64,000 nucleotides of DNA from an uncultured Clostridia bacterium (lineage in GTDB: Bacteria > Bacillota > Clostridia > Christensenellales > Borkfalkiaceae). Location of the stretch: the NCBI GenBank assembly GCA_944328445.1, contig CALVHO010000004.1, positions 1 through 64,000 of the forward strand, written 5' to 3'. Made by a program: the position numbers and the translations under genes. Of this stretch, positions 1 through 8,608 are shown piece by piece (the first letter of the stretch is position 1; each line of letters begins with the position of its first letter). The notes beneath the pieces were generated by a model. That model searched no databases and was not told where the DNA came from. It saw only the letters and a program-made list of their open reading frames with translations.

Positions 1-224
1 ACGAAAAATCGCAGGGCGCAGCCCGAGATTTTTGTGAAGAAAGCGGCGGAGCCGAGGCGGAAGCGAGCGGCTGCCCGCACGGGCGGCCGCGAGAAACCGG
101 CCTCGGGCGGAGCCGCGGGGCGCTTGCAAAAAATGTGATTTTTGCGCGCGCAGAAAGTTATAAAAAATAAAAACTTTTTGTCCTAAATTCTACATTTTAC
201 ATTCTACACTCTACATTCCTTTCT

Positions 225-328
225 GTCATCCCGAGCTTGTCGAGGGATCTCATTGCAGGCTCAACGGTGGGCGGGCGAGTGAGATCCTTCGACTGCGCCT
301 CACTTCGTTCGGCTCCGCTCAGGATGAC
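225..328. repeat. Palindromic dispersed element (MITE/REP-like)
   Basis: The ends are near-perfect inverted repeats: GTCATCCCGAGC at 225-236 and GCTCAGGATGAC at 317-328, one mismatch. An inner pair, GGATCTCA at 245-252 and TGAGATCC at 280-287, is perfect. The right arm is duplicated at 341-367 and a left-arm copy lies near 44880-44907. It encodes no protein. A non-autonomous mobile repeat or REP-like sequence is the most likely explanation. Confidence 0.6.
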
Positions 329-413
329 AAAGGGGGCGCGACTTCGTTCGGCTCCGCTCAGGATGACGGGGGGTGCAAACGGAGTTGTAAGCGCAGGGTG
401 TTATTAGGATACT

Positions 414-493
414 TCCTCAATTCTACATTTTACATTCTACATTCTGCATTCGCAAACGCCCGCCAGGGCGCCTTGCGTCGGGCTCGGGATGAC
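414..493 (+). repeat. 80-bp dispersed repeat, copy 1
   Basis: This stretch starts with TCCTCAATTCTACATT and ends with GGGCTCGGGATGAC. It reappears in inverted orientation at 44789-44868 with a few differences. It carries no reading frame of its own. It shows that the region before ddl and the region right of the defence island share a repeat family. Confidence 0.65.
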
Positions 494-598
494 ATAGGGT
501 TTATCCTCAATTCTACATTCTGCATTTTACATTCTACATTCCGTTATCACATTGCAAAGCACCAAAGCAGGCCCATCCTTTTGCGGAGGTGTTTTTTC

Positions 599-1873
599 AT
601 GCCCAAAAATGTGGCGGTCTTTTTCGGCGGCAGGTCTTGCGAAAACGAGATCTCGGTCATCACGGGCACCATGGCCTGCAACGTGCTGCGCGGCGGCCCG
701 TACAACGTGTACCCCGTGTACATCGCCCAGGACGGCGCCATGTTCACGGGCGAGGCCCTGTTCGACGTGGCGTCCTTTCGCGGCCGTGAACGCAGGGGCT
801 TTCTTCCCGCGCAGCTTTGCGGCGGCACCCTCTATACCGTGCGCGGCAAAAAGCGCCGCGCGGTGGCGGAAATTTCCGTCGGGCTCAACTGCTGCCACGG
901 CATGGGCGGGGAGGACGGCGCTGTGGCGGGGCTCTTGGACCTCAACGGCGTCGCCAACGCTTCGCCCGGGTTGGCCGCTTCCGCCCTGTTCATGGATAAG
1001 TGCCTGACCAAGTACGCTGCCGCGGGGCTCGGGGTGCGCACGCTGCCTTCCTTCCGCGTGGCCGAGGCAGACTACGCCCGCCGCGGCGCCTTCGCCCTGC
1101 GCTGCATCGAGGAGCGGCTGGGCTACCCCGTCGTCGTCAAGCCCGCGCGGCAGGGTTCGAGCATCGGCGTGTTCGTGGCCGAAGACCGCGCCGCGCTGCA
1201 ATTTTCGCTGCGCGCGGCCTTCGCCTACGACACCCTCGTTCTGGCCGAAAAATACCTGCAAGAGCGGCGGGAGATCAACTGCGCCGCCTATCGCGCGGGC
1301 GGGCAGATCGTCGTATCCCCCTGTGAGGAGCCCAAAACTTCGCACCGCATCCTCACCTTTGCCGACAAATACACCGACGGCGGCAAGGGCGGCGGAGATT
1401 TCCCCGCCAAGATCCCGCAAATCATTGCCGAGCGCATCCGCGGCACGGTCAAACTCCTGTACCGCCGCATGCAGCTGCGCGGCATCGTGCGGGCGGACTT
1501 TCTCCTCGGCGGCGGGCAGGTGTATTTCAACGAGATGAACACCGTGCCCGGTTCCCTCGCCTGGTATCTCTTCTGCAAAGACCTGGCGGGCTTTCAAAGC
1601 GTGCTCCTCTCCGTTTTGGAGGAGGGCGAACGCGACTTTTCCGCCCGCGCTGGCAAGCGGCTGCTGAAAAGCGGCGGCGTGCCCCCCGCGCGCCCGGGGG
1701 GAGGAGGGGCGGGGCGCGCCCCTTCCCCCGCCGGGGGGGCGGCCCGCCCGCCGCTCCCGTCCGCGCGTTCCATGGTACCGTTTTTGCCGCGGCCGCGGGC
1801 AAACGCTTGTGTTTGCCCGCGGCTTTGTGTTACAATATCGGAGCAAGTACAAGGCAAGGAGCACCGTTCATGA
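599..1873 (+). CDS. ddl: D-alanine--D-alanine ligase (with read-through tail)
   Basis: ATP-grasp ligase that joins two D-alanines for peptidoglycan precursors in the cytoplasm. The start at 599 is chosen because GGAGG lies at 585-589, 9 bases upstream; the frame is open further 5' but only through repeats. Visible family motifs are [12 protein letters not shown] at the N-terminus, [10 protein letters not shown] (D-Ala binding region), [14 protein letters not shown] (ATP binding) and FNEMNTVPG (metal ligands). Recognisable similarity ends around residue 360 (KRLLKSGG). The last about 65 residues are Pro/Gly/Ala-rich low complexity and run over a hairpin and the promoter of icd, with the stop overlapping the icd start as ATGA. 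The tail is therefore probably not functional, or the true stop was lost by a frameshift. Confidence 0.9.
   Translation: MPKNVAVFFGGRSCENEISVITGTMACNVLRGGPYNVYPVYIAQDGAMFTGEALFDVASFRGRERRGFLPAQLCGGTLYTVRGKKRRAVAEISVGLNCCHGMGGEDGAVAGLLDLNGVANASPGLAASALFMDKCLTKYAAAGLGVRTLPSFRVAEADYARRGAFALRCIEERLGYPVVVKPARQGSSIGVFVAEDRAALQFSLRAAFAYDTLVLAEKYLQERREINCAAYRAGGQIVVSPCEEPKTSHRILTFADKYTDGGKGGGDFPAKIPQIIAERIRGTVKLLYRRMQLRGIVRADFLLGGGQVYFNEMNTVPGSLAWYLFCKDLAGFQSVLLSVLEEGERDFSARAGKRLLKSGGVPPARPGGGGAGRAPSPAGGAARPPLPSARSMVPFLPRPRANACVCPRLCVTISEQVQGKEHRS
1792..1823 (+). terminator. Hairpin at the end of ddl
   Basis: A perfect 13-bp stem, GCCGCGGGCAAAC with GTTTGCCCGCGGC and a 6-base loop, is followed by TTTGTGTT. 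It sits inside the low-complexity tail of the ddl frame and just before the icd -10 box. It may be a weak terminator for ddl. Confidence 0.45.
1807..1836 (+). promoter_or_regulatory. Putative sigma-A promoter of icd
   Basis: TTGTGT (1807-1812), an 18-base spacer and TACAAT (1831-1836). The -10 box is about 34 bases upstream of the icd start. The -35 overlaps the loop of the preceding hairpin. Confidence 0.5.
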
Positions 1874-3078
1874 AAAAGATCGCAATGAAAAACCCCGTCG
1901 TCGAGATGGACGGGGACGAGATGACCCGCGTTTTGTGGCAGTGGATCAAGGAGGACCTCATCTGCCCCTTCGTCGAGCTGCGCACGGAATACTACGACCT
2001 GGGCCTTCCCAACCGCGACAAGACGGACGACCGCGTGACCGTCGAGGCGGCCGAGGCCAACAAAAAATACAAGGTGGGCGTCAAGTGCGCCACCATTACT
2101 CCCAACGCCCAGCGCGTGGAGGAGTACAAGCTCAAACAGATGTGGAAGAGCCCGAACGGCACCATCCGCCGCATCCTGGACGGAACGGTGTTCCGCGCGC
2201 CCATCCTGGCCAAGGGCATCACCCCGTACATCCCGGGCTGGAAAAAGCCCATCGTGCTCGCCCGCCACGCCTACGGAGACGTGTATTCGGGCGTGGAGAC
2301 GCGCACGGCGGCGGGGGACAAGGCCTACCTCGTCGTCGAGGACGGGCAGGGCGCCGTCAAGGAAAAGCTGCTCGTTCACGATTTTTCCAAGGGCGGCGGC
2401 ATCGTGCAGTCGGTGCACAATCTCGACGCTTCCATCGCCTCTTTCGCGCGTTCCTGCTTCAACTACGCGCTGGACGTGAAGATGCCCCTTTGGTTCGCCA
2501 CCAAGGACACCATCTCCAAAAAGTACGACCACCGCTTCAAGGACATCTTCGCCGAAATTTTCGAAGCGGAATACAAGGACAAGTTTGCGGCGGCGGGGCT
2601 GGAATACATGTACACCCTCATCGACGACGCCGTGGCGCGCGTGGTGCGCTCGGAAGGCGGCATCCTCTGGGCGTGCAAAAACTACGACGGCGACGTCATG
2701 AGCGACATGGTGGCCACCGCCTACGGCTCTTTGGGCATGATGACCTCCGTGCTCGTCTCGCCCGACGGCAACTACGAGTTTGAAGCGGCGCACGGCACCG
2801 TGACCCGCCATTACTACAAACACCTGCGCGGGGAGGAAACGTCCACCAACTCCGTGGCCACCATCTTCGCCTGGACGGGCGCCCTGGCCAAGCGCGGCGA
2901 GCTGGACGGCACGGCCGATCTCGTGGCCTTTGCCAAAAAGCTCGAAGCGGCCACCGTGCGCACCATCGAGGAAGGGGAGATGACGGGCGACCTCGTCCCG
3001 CTCTTTTGCAGCGAGGGCGTGCAGCCGAAAAAGCTCTCCTCCCGCGCCTTTTTGCAGGCGGTGGCGTCCAAACTGTAA
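1870..3078 (+). CDS. icd: NADP-dependent isocitrate dehydrogenase
   Basis: Oxidative decarboxylation of isocitrate to 2-oxoglutarate with NADP+. The 402-residue length and N-terminus ([16 protein letters not shown]) match the homodimeric, eukaryote-like IDH subfamily rather than the E. coli type. Substrate motif SPNGTIR, nucleotide-site region [11 protein letters not shown] and the metal-binding segment around the DGD/DMVA residues are visible. The ATG at 1870 has AAGGAG about 9 bases upstream. A promoter lies immediately 5' and a strong terminator 3', so the gene is probably monocistronic. It supplies 2-oxoglutarate and NADPH. Confidence 0.95.
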   Translation: MKKIAMKNPVVEMDGDEMTRVLWQWIKEDLICPFVELRTEYYDLGLPNRDKTDDRVTVEAAEANKKYKVGVKCATITPNAQRVEEYKLKQMWKSPNGTIRRILDGTVFRAPILAKGITPYIPGWKKPIVLARHAYGDVYSGVETRTAAGDKAYLVVEDGQGAVKEKLLVHDFSKGGGIVQSVHNLDASIASFARSCFNYALDVKMPLWFATKDTISKKYDHRFKDIFAEIFEAEYKDKFAAAGLEYMYTLIDDAVARVVRSEGGILWACKNYDGDVMSDMVATAYGSLGMMTSVLVSPDGNYEFEAAHGTVTRHYYKHLRGEETSTNSVATIFAWTGALAKRGELDGTADLVAFAKKLEAATVRTIEEGEMTGDLVPLFCSEGVQPKKLSSRAFLQAVASKL

Positions 3079-3114
3079 GGCAAAGGGCGCAAAGCCTTCC
3101 GCTTTTATCCGTTC

Positions 3115-3158
3115 CCGCGTCCGCGGCGAAAATTTGTTCGCCGCGGGCGCGGTTTTTT
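3115..3158 (+). terminator. Intrinsic terminator of icd
   Basis: A GC-rich stem (about 16 bp, one mismatch) with a short loop is followed by TTTTTT at 3153-3158. It separates icd from the promoter of the permease gene. Confidence 0.85.
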
Positions 3159-3159
3159 G

Positions 3160-3188
3160 TTGGCAGTCGCGCGGCGCGGGTGTATAAT
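3160..3188 (+). promoter_or_regulatory. Sigma-A promoter of the permease gene
   Basis: TTGGCA (3160-3165), 17-base spacer, TATAAT (3183-3188), followed 24 bases later by the start codon with AAAGGAGA as ribosome-binding site. Confidence 0.85.
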
Positions 3189-3212
3189 GTTGCCTCGGAA
3201 AGGAGAGAGCGT

Positions 3213-4526
3213 ATGGAAGAAAAGGCTCGCCCCGCCGCGGCGGGGCAGGGGGAGGCGCAGGCCTTGCCCGCAGAGCAAACGGAAGTGACCGCGGAGATCG
3301 AACAGGCCGTGCCCGCAGAGCAAACGGAAGCGCCCGCCGAGGCCGTGCAGGCCTTGCCCGCGGGGCAAGCGCAGGCGCCCGCGGGGCCGTTGCCTGCCAA
3401 AAAGCGCGCGCAGGCCGCCCTCGTGCACGTGCTCAAAAGCAGCGTGGTGCTGTGGGTGGCGATCGCGGCGGCGGCCGTCACCTGCTTTTTCGTGCCCTTC
3501 GACAGGGAGTATCTCGGCTACTTCGACCTCGAAACGCTGGCCTGCCTCTTCTGCACGCTGGCGGTGGTGGCGGCCTTCAAAAACATCCGCTTTTTTATTT
3601 GGCTGGCGGACGTGATCGTGCGCCGCTTCAAAAACATGCGCAACGTCGTGCTGGCGCTGGTGTTCGTCACCTACTTCGGCTCGATGATCATGGCCAACGA
3701 CATGGCCCTCATCACCTTTCTGCCTCTCGGCTACTTCGTGCTCGATTCGTGCGGGAACAAAAAGATGACGGCCTTCGTGTTCATCATGCAGAACATCGCC
3801 GCCAACCTCGGCGGCATGCTCACCCCCTTCGGCAACCCGCAAAACCTCTACCTCTACTCCTACTATTCCATCCCCGCGGGCGAATTTTTCAAGATCATGG
3901 CGCTGCCCTTTGCGGTGGCCTTCCTGCTCATCCTGGCGGTGTGCCTGTTCGTCAAGCCGCAGCCCGCCGCCGTGCGCACGGGCCCCAAGCCCCGCCCGCC
4001 CGTGTGGCGCATCGCGGCCTATTCGGCGCTGTTCGTGCTGTCGGTGCTCATCGTGTTCCGCGTCTTTCCCTACTACTGGGGGCTTCTGGCGGTGGCGGCC
4101 GCCCTGCTGGTGCTCGATTTCCGCGCCGTCCTGCACGTCGATTACGCGCTCCTTCTGACCTTTTGCGCCTTCTTCGTCTTTTCGGGCAACATGGCGCGCA
4201 TCCCCGCGGTGGCGGAGGGGCTGGGCGGACTCATCGCCCTCGACCCGCTCGCCTTCGGCGTGCTCTCCTGCCAGGTCATCTCCAACGTGCCCTCGGCGGT
4301 GCTGCTCTCGCGGTTCACGCCGAACTACGCCGGCCTGCTCGTGGCGGTGAACATCGGCGGCCTGGGCACGCCCGTCGCTTCGCTGGCCAGCCTGATCACC
4401 CTCAACACCTACCGCCTCGTTCGCCCGGGGGAGACGGCCCGCTACGTGCGCAAATACCTGGCTTTCAACTTCGCCTTCCTCGCCGTGCTGCTCGGCGCGG
4501 GGTACCTCAACGCGCTGCTCGTGTAG
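3213..4526 (+). CDS. ArsB/NhaD-CitM (SLC13-like) family permease
   Basis: Polytopic inner-membrane transporter of 437 residues with about ten hydrophobic segments. Signature segments are ANDMALITFLPLGYF and GMLTPFGNPQNLYLYS, the latter typical of the ion-transporter superfamily that includes ArsB, NhaD and citrate/dicarboxylate carriers. The substrate cannot be told from sequence. The first about 65 residues are an Ala/Pro/Glu/Gln-rich cytoplasmic tail with imperfect repeats of the form ALPAEQTE/AVPAEQTE, which is unusual for this family. The gene has its own promoter and sits between icd and purA. The ATG at 3213 is preceded by a good ribosome-binding site. Confidence 0.8.
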   Translation: MEEKARPAAAGQGEAQALPAEQTEVTAEIEQAVPAEQTEAPAEAVQALPAGQAQAPAGPLPAKKRAQAALVHVLKSSVVLWVAIAAAAVTCFFVPFDREYLGYFDLETLACLFCTLAVVAAFKNIRFFIWLADVIVRRFKNMRNVVLALVFVTYFGSMIMANDMALITFLPLGYFVLDSCGNKKMTAFVFIMQNIAANLGGMLTPFGNPQNLYLYSYYSIPAGEFFKIMALPFAVAFLLILAVCLFVKPQPAAVRTGPKPRPPVWRIAAYSALFVLSVLIVFRVFPYYWGLLAVAAALLVLDFRAVLHVDYALLLTFCAFFVFSGNMARIPAVAEGLGGLIALDPLAFGVLSCQVISNVPSAVLLSRFTPNYAGLLVAVNIGGLGTPVASLASLITLNTYRLVRPGETARYVRKYLAFNFAFLAVLLGAGYLNALLV

Positions 4527-4576
4527 CGCGCTTTGTTTTGCCTTTGTTTTTGGGCGCTCTTTTGCGCCTTTTCCGC

Positions 4577-4605
4577 TTTACACCGCCGCAAAAATGCGCT
4601 ATAAT
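4577..4605 (+). promoter_or_regulatory. Sigma-A promoter of purA
   Basis: TTTACA (4577-4582), 17-base spacer, TATAAT (4600-4605). The leader to purA is about 90 bases and contains a perfect 9-bp stem, GCCGCGCCC/GGGCGCGGC. I recognise no known purine riboswitch in it. Confidence 0.85.
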
Positions 4606-4701
4606 GGAAACGGTGGTTTTTTGCGCCGCGCCCGTGCGGGCGCGGCCGCGGCAGTCATCAACTCACGGCCCGTGTGCCGTCATACAAAGCGAGGGGTAAT
4701 T

Positions 4702-5973
4702 ATGTTAACAGCGATCGTCGGCATCAACTGGGGCGACGAAGGCAAGGGCAGGATGGTAGACCTCCTGTCCAAGGACTATGACATCGTCTGCCGCTACCAG
4801 GGCGGCAACAACGCGGGGCACACCGTCATCAACGAGCGCGGCCGCTTCATCCTCAACCTGCTGCCTTCGGGCATCCTGCGCGAGGGCGTCGTCTGCGTGA
4901 TGGGCCCCGGCATGGTCATCGACATCCGCCACCTCGCGGGGGAGATGGCCCGCCTGCGCGAAGCGGGCATCGCCATTTCGCCCGAAAATCTGAAAATTTC
5001 CGACCGCGCGGTCATCACCATGCCGTACAACGTGCAGCAGGACTGCCTCGAAGAGGAGCGCCTGGCCGATAAAAAGTTCGGCTCCACCAAGCGCGGCATC
5101 GCGCCCGTATACGCCGATAAGTATCTGAAAAAGGCCTTCCGCATGGGCGAGCTGAAAAATCCCGCGCGGCTCTTTGCCCGCCTGCCCGGCATCGTGGAAT
5201 GGAAAAACCTGACCATCCGCGGCTCGTACGGCGCGGAGGAGGTCCGCGAAGAGGACATGCGCGCCTACTTCAACGAATACGGCCTGCCCTTGCAGGACTA
5301 CATCTGCGACGTGGGCCTGTACCTCAACGAGGCGCACGCCGCGGGCAAAAAGATCCTGCTCGAAGCGCAGCTCGGTGCCCTGCGAGACATCGACTACGGC
5401 ATCTACCCGTACACGTCCTCTTCCAACAACATCGCCGCCTACGGCCCCATCGGCGCGGGCGTGCCCAATTTGAAGCTCGACAAAGTCATCGGCATCATGA
5501 AGGCCTATTCCTCCTGCGTGGGCGAGGGCCCGTTCACGGCCGAATACTTCGGCGAAAAGGCCGAAAAGCTGCGCAAGGCGGGCGGCGAATACGGCGCCGC
5601 GACGGGCCGTCCCCGCCGCGTCGGGCCCTTCGACGTCGTCGCCTCCAAATACGGCATCCGCTGCCAGGGCGCCGACGAGATCGCCCTCACCAAGCTCGAC
5701 ATCCTTTCGGGCCATGAGGAGATCGAAGTCTGCGTCGGCTACGAACTGGACGGCAAGGTGTTCACCGAATTTCCCTTCACCGACGTTTTGGACGACTGCA
5801 AGCCCGTCTTTGCCAAGGTCAAGGGCTGGAATTGCGACATCTCTTCCTGCCGCAAAAAGGAAGACCTGCCGCAGGCGGCGCTCGATTACATACGCTACAT
5901 CGAAGACGCCTGCGCCTGCAAGGTCCGCTACGTCTCCGTCGGGGCCGAGCGCGACGCCTACATCGAACTGTAA
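4702..5973 (+). CDS. purA: Adenylosuccinate synthetase
   Basis: GTP-dependent condensation of IMP with aspartate, the first step from IMP to AMP. The N-terminus INWGDEGKGRMVD holds the P-loop and catalytic Asp; GGNNAGHTV carries the catalytic His. GSTKRGIAPVYADK and the C-terminal guanine-site region fit the family. At 423 residues the length is normal. The ATG at 4702 follows GAGGGG by 5 bases. The gene starts a run of biosynthetic genes (purA, dapF, pyrG, dapL). Confidence 0.97.
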   Translation: MLTAIVGINWGDEGKGRMVDLLSKDYDIVCRYQGGNNAGHTVINERGRFILNLLPSGILREGVVCVMGPGMVIDIRHLAGEMARLREAGIAISPENLKISDRAVITMPYNVQQDCLEEERLADKKFGSTKRGIAPVYADKYLKKAFRMGELKNPARLFARLPGIVEWKNLTIRGSYGAEEVREEDMRAYFNEYGLPLQDYICDVGLYLNEAHAAGKKILLEAQLGALRDIDYGIYPYTSSSNNIAAYGPIGAGVPNLKLDKVIGIMKAYSSCVGEGPFTAEYFGEKAEKLRKAGGEYGAATGRPRRVGPFDVVASKYGIRCQGADEIALTKLDILSGHEEIEVCVGYELDGKVFTEFPFTDVLDDCKPVFAKVKGWNCDISSCRKKEDLPQAALDYIRYIEDACACKVRYVSVGAERDAYIEL

Positions 5974-6047
5974 ACACAGGACGCGGCCCCGCCCATCTTC
6001 GCCTGCGGGCGTGGAAGGGCCCGCCGCGCAAACGTACGGGAGCGACC

Positions 6048-6881
6048 ATGAAACGCCGATTTATCAAAATGCACGGCGCGGGCAACGACTATATCTATTT
6101 CGACTGCCTGCGCGAGGAGGAGCCCGAGGACCCCGCGGCCCTCTCCGTGCGCCTTTCCGACCGCCACAAAGGCATCGGCGGAGACGGCGTCGTGCTCATC
6201 TGCCCGAGCGACGTCGCCGACGCGAAGATGCGCATGTTCAACGCCGACGGCAGCGAGGGGAAGATGTGCGGCAACGCCATCCGCTGCGTGGCCAAATACC
6301 TGTTCGACAACGTTTCCCCCAAAGAGCGGATGTCGATCGAAACGCTCTCGGGCGTGAAGGAGCTCACCGTCTTTGCCGAAGGTGGCAAGGCCCGCTCCGT
6401 GCGGGTGGACATGGGCCCCGCGTCGTTTGCGCCCGCCTCCGTCCCCGTGCTGTGGGAAGGGGAGAGCGCCGTCGGTGTGCCCTACACCGTGGGCGGGCGC
6501 ACCTTTTCGATCACCTGCCTTTCCATGGGCAACCCGCACTGCGTCGTCTTTGCCGACCCCGACGGGGAGGACCTCGCGGCGATCGGCCCGCTGTTTGAAA
6601 ACGCGCCCGTCTTCCCCGCGCGCGTCAACACCGAGTTTGTCCGGAAAATCGGGGAACGTACCTTAAAAATGCGCGTCTGGGAGCGCGGCAGCGGCGAAAC
6701 GCTGGCCTGCGGCACGGGCGCCTGCGCGGCGGCCGCGGCCGCCGTCAAGCTGGGGCTTTGCCCCGCGGGCGAGGAGATCGAAGTGCGCCTGCGCGGCGGC
6801 ACGCTGTTCGTCACGGTGGGGGATACGGTGTTTTTGCGCGGCCCCGCCGAAACGGTGTTCACGGGCGAGATCGAGCTGTGA
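6048..6881 (+). CDS. dapF: Diaminopimelate epimerase
   Basis: Converts LL- to meso-diaminopimelate for peptidoglycan and lysine. Both active-site cysteine motifs are present: MCGNAIRCV and ACGTGACAA. The N-terminus KMHGAGNDYIYFDC is canonical and the 277-residue length is normal. The start at 6048 is chosen because family similarity begins there, although the frame is open further upstream. It lies 74 bases after purA and two genes before dapL, which makes the substrate it uses. Confidence 0.96.
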   Translation: MKRRFIKMHGAGNDYIYFDCLREEEPEDPAALSVRLSDRHKGIGGDGVVLICPSDVADAKMRMFNADGSEGKMCGNAIRCVAKYLFDNVSPKERMSIETLSGVKELTVFAEGGKARSVRVDMGPASFAPASVPVLWEGESAVGVPYTVGGRTFSITCLSMGNPHCVVFADPDGEDLAAIGPLFENAPVFPARVNTEFVRKIGERTLKMRVWERGSGETLACGTGACAAAAAAVKLGLCPAGEEIEVRLRGGTLFVTVGDTVFLRGPAETVFTGEIEL

Positions 6882-6950
6882 ACGCGCCGCGCCTTTTTTG
6901 AGCAACATCGGCAAAAATCAAACCGGCAGTAATATCGAAGGAGAAGGATC

Positions 6951-8549
6951 ATGAAGTACATTTTCGTCACGGGCGGCGTCGTATCGGGCCTGGGCAAGGG
7001 CATCACGGCGGCGAGCCTGGGCAGGCTGCTCAAATCGCGCGGCTACAAGGTCGCCTCGCAGAAGCTCGACCCGTACATCAACATCGACCCGGGCACGATG
7101 AGCCCGTACCAGCACGGCGAGGTGTTCGTCACAGACGACGGCGCCGAGACCGACCTGGACCTCGGGCACTACGAGCGGTTCATCGACGAAAACCTCAACA
7201 AGTTCTCCAACCTGACCACGGGCAAGGTGTACTGGAACGTGCTCAACAAGGAGCGCAACGGCGAGTACCTCGGCCAGACGGTGCAGGTCATCCCGCACAT
7301 CACGGGCGAGATCAAGACCTTTATCTACAACGTCGGCCGCCAGAGCAATGCAGACATCGTCATCACCGAGATCGGCGGCACCATCGGCGACATCGAGAGC
7401 CAGCCCTTCATCGAGGCCATCCGCCAGGTGTCGATGGAAGAGGGCCGCGAAAACTGCTGCTTCATCCACGTCACCCTCGTGCCGTACATCACGGGCTCGT
7501 GCGAGTTCAAGTCCAAGCCCACCCAGCATTCGGTCAAGGAATTGCAGGGCATGGGCATCGCGCCCGACATCATCGTCGCCCGCGTCGACGCGCCCCTTCC
7601 CGACGACATCAAGAAGAAGATCGCCATGTTCTGCAACGTGAAGAGCGATTGCGTCATCGAAAACCTGACCCTGCCCATCCTCTACGAGGCGCCCGTCATG
7701 CTTGAACAGGCCAACCTCTCTTCCATCGTCTGCCGCACCCTCGGCCTGCCCGCGGGCAACATCGACATGCGCGAATGGGACGAAATGCTCACCCGCGCCA
7801 AAAATTGCAGCCGCACCGTGAAGATCGCTCTCTGCGGCAAGTACGTGCGCCTGCACGACGCCTATCTCTCCGTGGCCGAAGCGCTCACCCACGCGGGCTT
7901 TGAAAACGCCGCCAAGGTGGAGATCGAGTGGGTGGACAGCGAAAAGCTGACCGACGCCGACGCGCCGAAAGTGTTCGCGGGGGTAGACGGGATCCTCGTG
8001 CCCGGCGGCTTCGGCGGGCGCGGCATCGAGGGCAAGATCGCCGCCGCCAGATACGCGCGCGAAAACAACGTGCCCTACCTTGGCATCTGCCTCGGCATGC
8101 AGACGGCCGTCATCGAGTTCGCCCGCCACGTTTTGGGCTATGCCGACGCCAATTCCTCCGAATTCAACCCCGAAAGCGCCTATCCCGTCATCGACATCAT
8201 GCCCGACCAGCTGGGCGTGAAGATGGGCGGCACCATGCGCCTGGGCGCCTATCCTTGCAAGGTGCGCGCGGGCACCAAGCTGCGTGCGGCGTACAAGTCC
8301 GAGCTCGTTTCCGAGCGCCACCGCCACCGCTTTGAATTCAACAACGACTACCGCGCCGACTTTGAAAAGCACGGCATGAAGATCTGCGGCACCTCGCCCG
8401 ACGGCCTGCTCGTCGAGGCGGTGGAGCTGGAAAAGCATCCCTTCTACGTGGGGGTGCAGTTCCACCCCGAGTTCAAGTCCCGCCCCAACGCGGCGCACCC
8501 CGTGTTCCGCGAGTTCGTCAAGGCGGCGGTGCAAAAGAGCGGGCGGTAA
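6951..8549 (+). CDS. pyrG: CTP synthase
   Basis: Glutamine-dependent amination of UTP to CTP. The synthetase domain starts [15 protein letters not shown] (P-loop), followed by a class I glutamine amidotransferase domain whose nucleophile is in [10 protein letters not shown] and whose His/Glu pair is in [12 protein letters not shown]. At 532 residues it is full length. GGAGAAGG precedes the ATG. A strong terminator lies directly downstream. Confidence 0.97.
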   Translation: MKYIFVTGGVVSGLGKGITAASLGRLLKSRGYKVASQKLDPYINIDPGTMSPYQHGEVFVTDDGAETDLDLGHYERFIDENLNKFSNLTTGKVYWNVLNKERNGEYLGQTVQVIPHITGEIKTFIYNVGRQSNADIVITEIGGTIGDIESQPFIEAIRQVSMEEGRENCCFIHVTLVPYITGSCEFKSKPTQHSVKELQGMGIAPDIIVARVDAPLPDDIKKKIAMFCNVKSDCVIENLTLPILYEAPVMLEQANLSSIVCRTLGLPAGNIDMREWDEMLTRAKNCSRTVKIALCGKYVRLHDAYLSVAEALTHAGFENAAKVEIEWVDSEKLTDADAPKVFAGVDGILVPGGFGGRGIEGKIAAARYARENNVPYLGICLGMQTAVIEFARHVLGYADANSSEFNPESAYPVIDIMPDQLGVKMGGTMRLGAYPCKVRAGTKLRAAYKSELVSERHRHRFEFNNDYRADFEKHGMKICGTSPDGLLVEAVELEKHPFYVGVQFHPEFKSRPNAAHPVFREFVKAAVQKSGR

Positions 8550-8558
8550 AGAGCCGCG

Positions 8559-8593
8559 GCGGAACTTCCTGCGCGGAAGTTCCGCTCTTTTTT
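8559..8593 (+). terminator. Intrinsic terminator between pyrG and dapL
   Basis: A perfect 11-bp stem, GCGGAACTTCC/GGAAGTTCCGC with a 5-base loop, is followed by TCTTTTTT. It ends only 15 bases before the dapL start, so no promoter fits between terminator and gene. It may work as an attenuator for dapL. Confidence 0.85.
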
Positions 8594-8608
8594 CTTCGGG
8601 AGATATGT

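Larger units (their letters stand above)
1..598. repeat. Gene-free repeat region before ddl
   Basis: I see no convincing gene in these 598 bases. They hold an imperfect hairpin at 4-33 (AAAAATC/GATTTTT outer stem), repeated phrases of the type TTCTACATTTTACATTCTAC at about 187, 420 and 508, a palindromic element at 225-328, and a second copy of that element's right arm at 341-367. A stretch at 414-493 recurs inverted at 44789-44868. An open frame runs through part of this region into ddl, but it is made of the repeats and lacks a ribosome-binding site. Confidence 0.7.

Noticed and set aside
398..598. N-terminal extension of ddl
   Set aside because: The frame is open but consists of translated dispersed repeats; the ribosome-binding site at 585-589 fixes the start at 599.
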